From the NCBI GenBank assembly GCA_024644425.1, contig JAHELA010000074.1, positions 1 through 7,798 on the forward strand: a DNA stretch of 7,798 bases, in the 5' to 3' direction. The notes beneath the pieces were generated by a model. It had not been told where the DNA came from and ran no database searches. It saw only the letters and a program-made list of their open reading frames with translations. The first letter of the stretch is position 1. Every line of letters begins with the position of its first letter. The stretch is from Nitrosomonadaceae bacterium (lineage in GTDB: Bacteria > Pseudomonadota > Gammaproteobacteria > Burkholderiales > Nitrosomonadaceae). This document shows, in pieces, positions 1-6,639 of this stretch. The translations under genes and the position numbers were made by a program.

Positions 1-425
1 CGCAAAGCTTTTCGGTAACCTTCTGGCTTGGGCATGCCAAAGTTACGATAAATTTTTTCTTTGGTATCACGTCCCTTTTGATGCCCAATAACCATTACTG
101 GCTGATCATCAAAACGTGCCAATCCACCGACTATCGCAGGGTCATCAGCAAAATTTCGATCCCCATGAAGTTCTTCAAAATTAGTAAATAAATGCTCAAT
201 ATAATCAAGCGTATATGGTCGCTGCGGATGTCGCCCCACTTGTGAAATCTGCCAGGGCGTCAGCTTTGCATAGATATCTTTAATGAGTGTTTGGCTTTTT
301 TTCTCTAAACGAGCGATATCAGTAGAAATATCTACTGCGGAACCATCCTGAACAAAGCGTAATTCTTCAATTTTTGCTTCAAGCTCAGCTATAGGCTGTT
401 CGAATTCCAGGAAAGTAACTTTCAT
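1..425 (-). CDS. accA: Acetyl-CoA carboxylase carboxyltransferase subunit alpha (partial, N-terminal 141 residues)
   Basis: AccA pairs with AccD to form the carboxyltransferase of acetyl-CoA carboxylase. It moves the carboxyl group from carboxybiotin on AccB to acetyl-CoA, giving malonyl-CoA for fatty acid synthesis in the cytoplasm. The visible 141 residues begin MKVTFLEFEQPIAELEAKIE and closely follow the AccA N-terminus. They include the coiled alpha-helical opening, the conserved RHPQRPYTLDYI segment (about residues 65-76), the FEELHGDR stretch, and the GHQKGRDTKEKIYRNFGMP motif (about 114-132) at the start of the crotonase-like fold. The ATG at 423-425 matches the family start exactly; no good Shine-Dalgarno precedes it. 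The gene runs off the left edge, so the remaining roughly 180 residues and the acyl-CoA site are not seen. It is divergent from the ABC-F gene at 733. Identification is very secure. Confidence 0.97.
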   Translation of the reverse strand, partial: MKVTFLEFEQPIAELEAKIEELRFVQDGSAVDISTDIARLEKKSQTLIKDIYAKLTPWQISQVGRHPQRPYTLDYIEHLFTNFEELHGDRNFADDPAIVGGLARFDDQPVMVIGHQKGRDTKEKIYRNFGMPKPEGYRKAL

Positions 426-485
426 GGAGTCTAGTACATAATTTTGAATTCGATATGATACATGATTTATGCCTATACCTGCAGC

Positions 486-505
486 GATGTTTATAAGAAA
501 ACATC
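486..505. repeat. 7-bp perfect inverted repeat over the candidate accA -10 box
   Basis: GATGTTT (486-492) and AAACATC (499-505) are perfect reverse complements separated by 6 bases. The repeat covers the candidate accA -10 element. Its position and symmetry fit a dimeric repressor operator, but no regulator is identifiable from the sequence, and it could equally be a chance AT-rich palindrome. Confidence 0.45.
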
Positions 506-519
506 TAATTTAATAACAA
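490..519 (-). promoter_or_regulatory. Candidate sigma-70-type promoter for accA
   Basis: Reading the minus strand, a TTGTTA box (plus-strand 514-519) is followed after 18 bases by TATAAA (490-495). These match the sigma-70 consensus at 4 of 6 and 5 of 6 positions. A transcript starting just downstream would carry a leader of about 55-60 bases before the accA ATG at 425. The call rests on pattern only; in sequence this AT-rich, such matches also arise by chance. Confidence 0.35.
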
Positions 520-548
520 AACCCGCAAATTATATAGCTTTATGTATT

Positions 549-604
549 CACTCTATTTTTAAGTTAAGAGATTAAGCACTCTATTTTTAAGTTAAGAGAT
601 TAAG
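549..604. repeat. Exact tandem duplication of a 28-bp unit
   Basis: Two identical, directly adjacent 28-bp copies occupy 549-576 and 577-604; the next base (605) also matches the start of a unit. Each copy begins CACTCTATTTTTAAG and contains the pentamer TTAAG three times (559-563, 564-568 and 572-576 in the first copy), giving six in the array. It lies between the candidate accA and ABC-F promoters. No mobile-element features accompany it, so it looks like a local duplication by replication slippage or a repeated binding site. Confidence 0.95.
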
Positions 605-667
605 CGCTTTCTTCATAGAATCACTTTCACTCTTTATTACACTAATAAGATGAAATAACCAAAGGAT

Positions 668-695
668 TTCCGATTCTAACCAAAAACAATATAAA
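668..695 (+). promoter_or_regulatory. Weak candidate promoter for the ABC-F ATPase gene
   Basis: A TATAAA hexamer at 690-695 is a good -10 match. The best hexamer at suitable spacing is TTCCGA at 668-673, which matches the -35 consensus at only 3 of 6 positions with a 16-base spacer. Transcription would start about 30 bases before the TTG start at 733. The poor -35 box and AT-rich context make this tentative. Confidence 0.25.
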
Positions 696-732
696 ATAGC
701 GACTTTTTTAAAATACTTTTTAAAGACAATCA

Positions 733-2337
733 TTGATTACTACTGCCAATATTACAATGCAGTTTGGGGCGAAACCGTTATTTGAAAATGTATCGGTAAA
801 GTTCGGGGAAGGTAATCGCTATGGATTAATTGGCGCCAATGGTTGTGGAAAATCTACCTTTATGAAAATCTTAGGTAGTGATCTTGACTCCACCTCTGGG
901 AATGTAAGCGTTGATGCAAATGATCGTGTGGGGAAATTACGGCAGGACCAATTCGCATTTGAAAATTACCTAGTAATTGACACGGTAATGATGGGGCATG
1001 ATGAATTGTGGCATGTAAAAGAAGAACGTGATGCGATTTATTCTGATGCAAATGCTAATGAAGCCGATTTTATGCGTGCAGCTGAACTCGAAGAACGCTT
1101 CTCCGAGCTAGACGGGTATTCAGCTGAAGCTCGAGCTGGAGAGTTACTACTAGGTGTTGGTATCCCTTTATCACAGCATCAAGGATTAATGAGTAAGATC
1201 GCCCCTGGATTAAAATTGCGGGTACTACTTGCTCAAGCCTTATTTTCCGATCCTGAAATTCTGTTACTAGATGAACCAACTAATAATCTTGATATCAATA
1301 CCATCCGATGGCTAGAAGATGTAATCAACACTAGCAAAAGTACTATTGTAATTATTTCGCACGATAGACACTTCCTGAATAGTGTATGTACTCATATGGC
1401 TGATTTGGATTACGGAGAAATTCGTGTATATCCTGGAAATTATGATGAATACATGACAGCTTCAACTCAAGTTCGCGAACGAATGCTAGCTAATAACGCA
1501 AAAAAGAAATCTCAGATTGCAGAATTACAATCATTCGTCAGTCGTTTCTCTGCTAATGCATCCAAAGCAAGACAGGCAACTAGTCGTGCACGTCAAATTG
1601 AAAAAATAAAATTAGATGATATAAAACCATCTAGTCGCCAATACCCTTACATTAGGTTTGATGTCGAAGATAAAAACAGGCTATACCGATTAGCTGTTTC
1701 GGTACAAAGCATCAGTAAGCATTTTTCTGGTATGGAAAAATCATTATTTGAGAAATTTAGTATTAACATTGAAGCAGGTGAAAAAGTTGCAATCATTGGA
1801 CCCAATGGGATTGGAAAAACAACTTTACTACGTTGCTTATCTGGTGATTTGGCGCCTGATACAGGGGAAATAAAATGGGCAGAAAAAGCACATTGTGGTT
1901 ATTTTAAGCAAGACCATGCAGTAGACTTTGAAATGGATATTTCACTTACTGAGTGGATGGCACAGTGGAGACAAGAAACTGATGACGATCAAGTCGTACG
2001 TAGTGTATTAGGAAGATTATTATTTTCCGGTGATGAAGTAAACAAATCAGTAAAAGTAATCTCTGGGGGTGAACAAGGACGTATGTTGTTTGGAAAACTC
2101 ATTCTGCAAAAACCCAATATATTACTAATGGATGAACCAACTAATCATCTCGATATGGAATCTATTGAATCACTTAATACTGCACTAGAAAAATACTCAG
2201 GCACGCTAATTTTTGTGTCTCATGATCGAGAATTTGTATCTTCATTAGCTACTCGAATCATCGAAATGAAACCAGATGGTATTTCTGATTATAAAGGCAG
2301 CTATGAAGAATATTTACAAAGTCAAGGCGTATCATAA
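733..2337 (+). CDS. ybiT: ABC-F family ATPase, YbiT type
   Basis: This is a soluble ABC-F protein with two nucleotide-binding domains and no membrane segments. The family acts on ribosomes, binding near the E site and modulating translation; the precise role of YbiT is poorly defined. At 534 residues it is close to E. coli YbiT (about 530), with near-identical stretches such as NRYGLIGANG and QSFVSRFSANASKARQATSR. Domain 1 has Walker A at 34-42 (GANGCGKST), Walker B at 176-181 ending in Glu181, and His210. Domain 2 has Walker A at 356-364, the ISGGEQ signature at 443-448, Glu468 and His497. The inter-domain linker (about 240-320) is basic and helical, as expected for the P-site tether. The first signature is degenerate (APGLK, 157-161), which also occurs in YbiT. 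The TTG start is chosen because a stop lies four codons upstream and the N-terminus then aligns with YbiT; AAAGA at 722-726 is a poor ribosome site. Confidence 0.93.
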   Translation: MITTANITMQFGAKPLFENVSVKFGEGNRYGLIGANGCGKSTFMKILGSDLDSTSGNVSVDANDRVGKLRQDQFAFENYLVIDTVMMGHDELWHVKEERDAIYSDANANEADFMRAAELEERFSELDGYSAEARAGELLLGVGIPLSQHQGLMSKIAPGLKLRVLLAQALFSDPEILLLDEPTNNLDINTIRWLEDVINTSKSTIVIISHDRHFLNSVCTHMADLDYGEIRVYPGNYDEYMTASTQVRERMLANNAKKKSQIAELQSFVSRFSANASKARQATSRARQIEKIKLDDIKPSSRQYPYIRFDVEDKNRLYRLAVSVQSISKHFSGMEKSLFEKFSINIEAGEKVAIIGPNGIGKTTLLRCLSGDLAPDTGEIKWAEKAHCGYFKQDHAVDFEMDISLTEWMAQWRQETDDDQVVRSVLGRLLFSGDEVNKSVKVISGGEQGRMLFGKLILQKPNILLMDEPTNHLDMESIESLNTALEKYSGTLIFVSHDREFVSSLATRIIEMKPDGISDYKGSYEEYLQSQGVS

Positions 2338-2397
2338 GCAAATCATTTACTTCTATAAACTATCTCGTTCATATCATATAACTACTATCTTAAACTG

Positions 2398-2423
2398 AGT
2401 AAACTAACAATTTTCTTAGTACT
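2398..2423. terminator. Weak bidirectional stem-loop in the convergent gap
   Basis: Between the convergent ends of the ABC-F gene (2337) and ampD (2447), ACTAA (2403-2407) pairs with TTAGT (2416-2420) around an 8-base loop. The stem can extend by AGT/ACT across a two-base bulge. The stem is AT-rich and lacks a long T run on either strand, so it is at best a poor intrinsic terminator. It is listed because it is the only hairpin I see where two transcripts must end. Confidence 0.2.
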
Positions 2424-2446
2424 TTAGCCTGTTAGGTTGGCGATCT

Positions 2447-2995
2447 TCAACTCTGCTTAGAAGAAAGTAGCGCCTTTCTATAACGTTTCCAATCAAAATA
2501 AGGACCAGGATCGGTTTTTCTTTCTGGAGCTATATCTGAATGACCTACAATGTCAACAATTGGATAAGTTTTACTAAGTAACATTGTAAGTGTAACTAAA
2601 GATACGTATTGGTCACTAGTAAATGGCACCGTATCACTACCTTCAAGCTCCACCCCTATAGAAAAATCATTACAGCATGACTTACCTCGCCAGCATGACA
2701 CTCCAGCATGCCAAGCTCTCTTTCCACAGGGAACAAACTGTATGATTTGACCATCTCGACGAATAAAAAAATGCGCGGAAACCTTAGTATCAATAAGAGA
2801 TTGATAGTGGGAAATATCCGGATTAATACTATTGGTGAATAATTCAATTACACCATTGCCTCCAAATTCATTGGTTGGCAAACTAATATTGTGTATCACT
2901 AGCAAGCTTATCTCACACCCTAAAGGACGTTCGTCACAGTTTGGTGAAGCAATAAAATGCGCATCAGATAGGCAACCCACCACATCAATTTTCAT
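2447..2995 (-). CDS. ampD: 1,6-anhydro-N-acetylmuramyl-L-alanine amidase AmpD
   Basis: AmpD is a cytoplasmic zinc amidase of peptidoglycan recycling. It cleaves the bond between anhydro-N-acetylmuramic acid and the L-alanine of the stem peptide; in some bacteria its loss raises AmpR-controlled beta-lactamase expression. The 182 residues match the family length (E. coli 183) and form one amidase_2 domain. Visible signatures are SPNCDERP (17-24), VIHNISLP with zinc ligand His35, VSAHFFIRRDG (72-82), KRAWHAGVS (92-100), NDFSIGVELEG with catalytic Glu116 (109-119), and GHSDIAPERKTDPG (151-164) with zinc ligand His152, Lys160 and zinc ligand Asp162. There is no signal peptide, as expected for AmpD rather than periplasmic AmiD. 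The ATG at 2993-2995 fits the family start, with little Shine-Dalgarno. It lies 65 bases after pilR on the same strand with no obvious terminator between, so co-transcription with pilSR is likely. No ampR or beta-lactamase gene is visible. Confidence 0.96.
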   Translation of the reverse strand: MKIDVVGCLSDAHFIASPNCDERPLGCEISLLVIHNISLPTNEFGGNGVIELFTNSINPDISHYQSLIDTKVSAHFFIRRDGQIIQFVPCGKRAWHAGVSCWRGKSCCNDFSIGVELEGSDTVPFTSDQYVSLVTLTMLLSKTYPIVDIVGHSDIAPERKTDPGPYFDWKRYRKALLSSKQS

Positions 2996-3060
2996 TGAAT
3001 AGTTTTCGCTACAATGAAAGTAATGAGTTCTAATCTACCAAATTTATTAACAGTGAACAT

Positions 3061-4476
3061 TCATCTATCTTTAAGTCCAAGACGTTCAATTCTATATCGC
3101 ATAGATCTTACAGTAATACCCAATAATTTTGCTGCGGCAGTACGATTGTATTTAGTTTTTTCCAAGGCCTCAACAATAGATTCTTTTTCTAGTCGGTCAA
3201 GATAATCCTGTAGCGGTAATCCAATATTTGATGTCTCTGATTGCGCAACTGGCACATTTTGAGATGATGCCTCAAAAGACTCCAATTGCAGACCTTCTTT
3301 GCCAATCTCAACATCTGAACATAAAGCTAGTGTGCGCTCAAGAATATTTTCTAATTCACGAACATTGCCTGGAAAACTATACTGAATAAGTGCCTCAAGG
3401 GCACTTTTACTTAAACTACATTTTGTTCTTCCACTTGCCTCACAAAGCCGAGCAAGAATAGTGTTTGCTATTAGTGGGATATCATCTTGCATTTCACGTA
3501 AGGCAGGCATTTTAAGCTCAATTACGTTAAGTCTATAGTATAAATCTTGCCTAAATCTTCCATCATCAATACGATCAGTTAATTTCTGATGAGTAGCACT
3601 TATAATACGAACATCAACATACTCCTCCTGAGTAGAACCCAGTTTTCTTACTTTTTTTTCCTGAATTGCTCTTAATAATTTCACTTGCATAGCAAGTGGC
3701 AAATCAGCTACCTCATCGAGAAATAAAGTGCCTCCATTAGCTGCCAAAAAGAACCCTCCACGGTCAACATCAGCACCAGTAAATGCGCCTTTTTTGTACC
3801 CAAAGAATTCGCTTTCCATAAGATTCTCAGGAATTGCACCGCAATTAACTGGTACAAAAGGTTTCCCATATCTTGCACTCTTGGCATGAATAGATCTTGC
3901 TGCTAATTCCTTTCCGCTGCCAGACTCACCACTAATATAAACAGGAGCCTGACTTCTAGATAATTTCTCGACCATAGAACGAAGTTGAAGCATAGGTAGA
4001 GATTCACCAAGTAACATGTTCCCTTCATCTTCGAAAACAGATGAAGATTTACTTTTTAATGGAGGTAGGTTTAACGCAGATTTCACCAGTGCACGTAATT
4101 GCTGTAAAGACACTGGTTTAGCAAGATAATCAAATGCACCATTCTTTAAAGCTGCGACGGCGTTTTCTGTAGTGCCATGAGCAGTAATTACAGCAACCGG
4201 TAAATCTGCAGAAGAGTTAACTATATGTTGTACTAATTCTAATCCTTCACCATCAGGTAAGCGCATATCGGTCAAACATAGGTCAAAATGATGTAACTCA
4301 AGCATATGTTTAGCATCATTTACAGTCATAGCACTTCTTACTTCCATTCCCATTCGTGCTAGCGTAAGTTCAAGTAATTCTACAATATCAGTTTCATCGT
4401 CAACGATTAGTATCATCGGAGGAGATGACTTACTACTATGCTCAGCTTCCACTATCTGTTCTTTTTGAATAGGCAT
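3061..4476 (-). CDS. pilR: Sigma-54-dependent response regulator PilR
   Basis: This is an NtrC-family activator that, once phosphorylated by PilS, drives sigma-54 RNA polymerase at type IV pilin promoters. The 471 residues show three parts. The receiver (about 21-135) has acidic Asp26/Asp27, phospho-acceptor Asp70 in LCLTDMRLPDG, Thr98 and Lys120. The AAA+ domain (about 155-385) has Walker A GESGSGKE (183-190), the sigma-54-contacting GAFTGA loop (230-235), Walker B GGTLFLDE (248-255) and the FRQDLYYRLNV arginine region (308-318). The C-terminal Fis-type helix-turn-helix (about 440-468) reads NRTAAAKLLGITVRSMRYRI. All key residues are present, so it should be functional. The ATG is 3 bases after the pilS stop, implying coupled expression; AGGGG at 4487-4491 lies 10 bases upstream. 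A second in-frame ATG (codon 21) begins right at the receiver, so the first 20 residues are less certain. PilR is favoured over NtrC or AtoC because of the adjacent six-helix PilS. Confidence 0.94.
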   Translation of the reverse strand: MPIQKEQIVEAEHSSKSSPPMILIVDDETDIVELLELTLARMGMEVRSAMTVNDAKHMLELHHFDLCLTDMRLPDGEGLELVQHIVNSSADLPVAVITAHGTTENAVAALKNGAFDYLAKPVSLQQLRALVKSALNLPPLKSKSSSVFEDEGNMLLGESLPMLQLRSMVEKLSRSQAPVYISGESGSGKELAARSIHAKSARYGKPFVPVNCGAIPENLMESEFFGYKKGAFTGADVDRGGFFLAANGGTLFLDEVADLPLAMQVKLLRAIQEKKVRKLGSTQEEYVDVRIISATHQKLTDRIDDGRFRQDLYYRLNVIELKMPALREMQDDIPLIANTILARLCEASGRTKCSLSKSALEALIQYSFPGNVRELENILERTLALCSDVEIGKEGLQLESFEASSQNVPVAQSETSNIGLPLQDYLDRLEKESIVEALEKTKYNRTAAAKLLGITVRSMRYRIERLGLKDR

Positions 4477-4479
4477 GAT

Positions 4480-6135
4480 CTAATTGCCCCTACACACAAC
4501 TCTGAAATGACCGCCAACAGGTTTCTCTAAGTAAAAAAGCGATGCACTATTAGCCTCGCACATTTCACGCGCTATATAGAGCCCAAGCCCTGTACCACTT
4601 ACTACAGTAGTAAAGAAAGGCTCAAACAAATTATTGAGAGCACTCGACTCAATACCAGGACCGTCATCAATTACATCAAGATGAATTCTGCTATCGCTTC
4701 CCTTAGTTACTGTTAGCTGAATACTACCGCTCTGCTTCCGGCAATGCCGCCAAGCATTATTACACAAATTCCACAATATCTGGTTTAGATGCCCGCCATC
4801 AAACTTTAATATATGGTGATTAGGAATATCAATAGAAAAAGCATTACTATTAATTTTTTCTGTATAACAAAATTCGTCAACAAATGACCCTATAAAATCA
4901 GATGCATGAATATCCTCTAGTACAACCTGATCCCGCCGATTAAGCTGTAATACGTTCTTTACAATTTTATTGATACGTTTTGTGTTATCTCGAATAATAC
5001 GTAATAATCGAGAATGAGTTGAAACTATATTCGAGTCTTCTTCTAGCAATTCATAAGCATGACTAATAGAAGAAAGTGGGTTACGTATTTCATGAGCAAT
5101 ATTAACGGTAAGTCTACCAAGAGCAGCAAGTTTTAGTTGTTGAGCCTGCGCCTGAATATGACTCATATCCTCAAGAAAAATTACCACACTTGCCTTGCTT
5201 TCACCTCTCACAGGCACAAACCGTGTTCTTATCAACGCATTACTCTCTGGAATCCGCAGCAAATCAAAGTTGGTTCCCGAATCTTTTCGCCAAGATTCTA
5301 ATCTCTTCGATAAAAGAGGAGCCTGAACAGCCAAGTTACTTTTAGCATTAAGCTCTTGCGATGAACAAATAATCTTCTCTGCATGTAAATTATGCTGTTG
5401 TATTTCACCAGTTGAATTAACTACAAGCACACCGTCTTGCATGTCTTGAATTACTAGTTGATTTATTTCAGCCATATTTGCTAAATCAATCCCACGCTGT
5501 ATAGCTAACTGCTCGCTAGCAGCAGTATGCTTAGCAAGTTTATGTACCAACCATGCCACAGCAAAATAACCCGTACTGAGTAAACCAGCCTGCAAATAAT
5601 GCGCCTGATAGCCCTCCACATTAAGCAGGGTATAGGACTCTTCCAATAAAATACCGATGCTAGCAATAGCAGCATAAAATAACACTAGCCTACCGCGACT
5701 AATTAAACCTGCTGCTGCTAATGACACTAATAACAATAAACCTAGACCACTTTGTATCCCGCCACTAAAATGCATCAGAATAGATATAAATAAAACATCA
5801 CAAAAGATCTGAATCGCAATCTGCCAGTTAATACGAGGAAAACGTAAACGTATCAGAAGCATCGATATTCCACCAAATAGCAGATAAATCAACGCAACAT
5901 ATAGAAAGAATTGTGGGTTGTGGGAACCAAAAACGGGGTCGTGCATCATCCAGGTGATCGTGATGATCACAACAACCATCATTACACGATATACATTAAA
6001 ATAGAAAAGTGAGCGCCAAAATTGTTTTGAGAGAGTATCTTCTGGTAAATCAGAAGCTAGCTGCCGCGAGTTTGATTGCGGAGCAGAACTAATCATAGAT
6101 GAAATACTAGACTCGTTTAAATTAAGATTTACCAA
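4480..6135 (-). CDS. pilS: Type IV pilus sensor histidine kinase PilS
   Basis: PilS is an inner-membrane kinase that phosphorylates PilR; in Pseudomonas it senses pilin levels within the membrane. Of 551 residues, six hydrophobic helices lie at about 45-64, 75-96, 105-122, 128-146, 149-165 and 179-198. A PAS-like region follows (about 219-330, with VIQDMQDGVLVVN). HisKA comes next, with phosphorylated His348 in NIAHEIRNPL. The ATPase domain has its N box at 456-463, G1 DDGPGI at 490-495, F box LFEPFFTT at 503-510, and G2 GTGLGL at 514-519. All catalytic motifs are intact. The start is uncertain: the longest frame opens with TTG at 6133-6135, while ATG at 6094-6096 (codon 14) is an alternative. 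Neither has a convincing Shine-Dalgarno, and both keep all six helices. It is the first gene of the pilS-pilR-ampD cluster. Confidence 0.93.
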   Translation of the reverse strand: MVNLNLNESSISSMISSAPQSNSRQLASDLPEDTLSKQFWRSLFYFNVYRVMMVVVIITITWMMHDPVFGSHNPQFFLYVALIYLLFGGISMLLIRLRFPRINWQIAIQIFCDVLFISILMHFSGGIQSGLGLLLLVSLAAAGLISRGRLVLFYAAIASIGILLEESYTLLNVEGYQAHYLQAGLLSTGYFAVAWLVHKLAKHTAASEQLAIQRGIDLANMAEINQLVIQDMQDGVLVVNSTGEIQQHNLHAEKIICSSQELNAKSNLAVQAPLLSKRLESWRKDSGTNFDLLRIPESNALIRTRFVPVRGESKASVVIFLEDMSHIQAQAQQLKLAALGRLTVNIAHEIRNPLSSISHAYELLEEDSNIVSTHSRLLRIIRDNTKRINKIVKNVLQLNRRDQVVLEDIHASDFIGSFVDEFCYTEKINSNAFSIDIPNHHILKFDGGHLNQILWNLCNNAWRHCRKQSGSIQLTVTKGSDSRIHLDVIDDGPGIESSALNNLFEPFFTTVVSGTGLGLYIAREMCEANSASLFYLEKPVGGHFRVVCRGN

Positions 6136-6639
6136 TTTTAAATTTAAGTATAGACAGGTTAAATGTAAGCCAATAAAAGACTGAACTCGGATCTAAATTT
6201 ATTATCTATATAACGGCAAATTTAAAAGAAATCTTAAAGTTAATACTTATATATAAACCCTTATTTTAGAAAATATTTATACATTAATAATACCTATTTG
6301 CTCATCTTTATTAAGTTACTATTTTTATAAGACCTACCTACAATTAAACTGAACTTTTATAAAATTGAAGTCTGCATTGATTCGCCTAATCTACTTAGGG
6401 AGTAAATTCGTTATTTTATTAGTAGGCGATTTACCTGTTAGAATGCATGTAGGCAAAAGGTGTACATCACCAATCATCAATTAACGTTGATAAGCAATGA
6501 TAACTAAATACAACTAGAAAGTTCGGATAAGTATTAAACGATACGATATTATTCTCTATGAATAATACAGTTGATAGTGAATTAACAGATAGCTATTAAA
6601 GTCTAAATTTTTAGCCTTAAATTATTTAAAGGATCACAG
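6136..6639. other. AT-rich intergenic region of about 500 bases without a recognisable gene
   Basis: This stretch lies upstream of pilS and downstream of the gene at 6640, both on the minus strand, so it should hold a terminator and the pilS promoter. It is strongly AT-rich, apart from a less AT-rich patch at about 6376-6476. That patch contains the distant inverted repeat TCGCCTA (6382-6388) / TAGGCGA (6423-6429), a short CCTAA/TTAGG hairpin (6385-6399), and GGTG/CACC arms (6459-6471). I find no tRNA features and no credible small protein; the longest look is a 13-codon plus-strand frame from 6445. An unannotated small RNA is possible but unsupported. Confidence 0.6.
6147..6173 (-). promoter_or_regulatory. 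Tentative pilS promoter
   Basis: On the minus strand, TATACT (plus-strand 6147-6152) is a 5-of-6 match to the -10 box. TTGGCT (6168-6173) is a 4-of-6 match to the -35 box, but the 15-base spacer is short. A start about 7 bases downstream would fall next to the TTG codon at 6135, leaving almost no leader. If this promoter is real, the ATG at 6094-6096 is the more likely pilS start. Confidence 0.2.

Larger units (their letters stand above)
426..732. other. Divergent intergenic region between accA and the ABC-F ATPase gene
   Basis: This 307-base AT-rich gap separates two genes pointing away from each other, so it must hold both promoters. I see a plausible accA promoter at 490-519, a 7-bp inverted repeat overlapping its -10 box, an exact 28-bp tandem duplication at 549-604, and a weak plus-strand promoter at 668-695. 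A palindromic AAGCGCTT (602-609) spans the end of the second repeat copy. No open reading frame of convincing size or composition and no tRNA-like sequence is visible. Confidence 0.8.

Noticed and set aside
860..1279. Minus-strand frames of 63 and 69 codons inside the ABC-F gene
   Set aside because: They are antisense to highly conserved ABC-F sequence and have no ribosome site or family resemblance.
3014..3205. A 63-codon plus-strand frame across the pilR-ampD gap
   Set aside because: Most of it lies antisense to the conserved pilR helix-turn-helix region, and the protein shows no recognisable feature.
3249..3264. TGGCAC resembling a sigma-54 -24 element
   Set aside because: It lies inside pilR coding sequence and lacks the TTGC -12 element at the required spacing.
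6455..6471. GGTG/CACC hairpin followed by TTTT on the minus strand
   Set aside because: A 4-bp stem and four T residues are too short for a credible intrinsic terminator, and it lies more than 160 bases after the gene.
6603..6632. Two AT-rich hairpins (CTAAA/TTTAG and CCTTAAA/TTTAAGG with a bulge) just after the phosphatase-like gene
   Set aside because: The position suits a terminator, but the stems are almost all A-T pairs and no T run follows on the minus strand.
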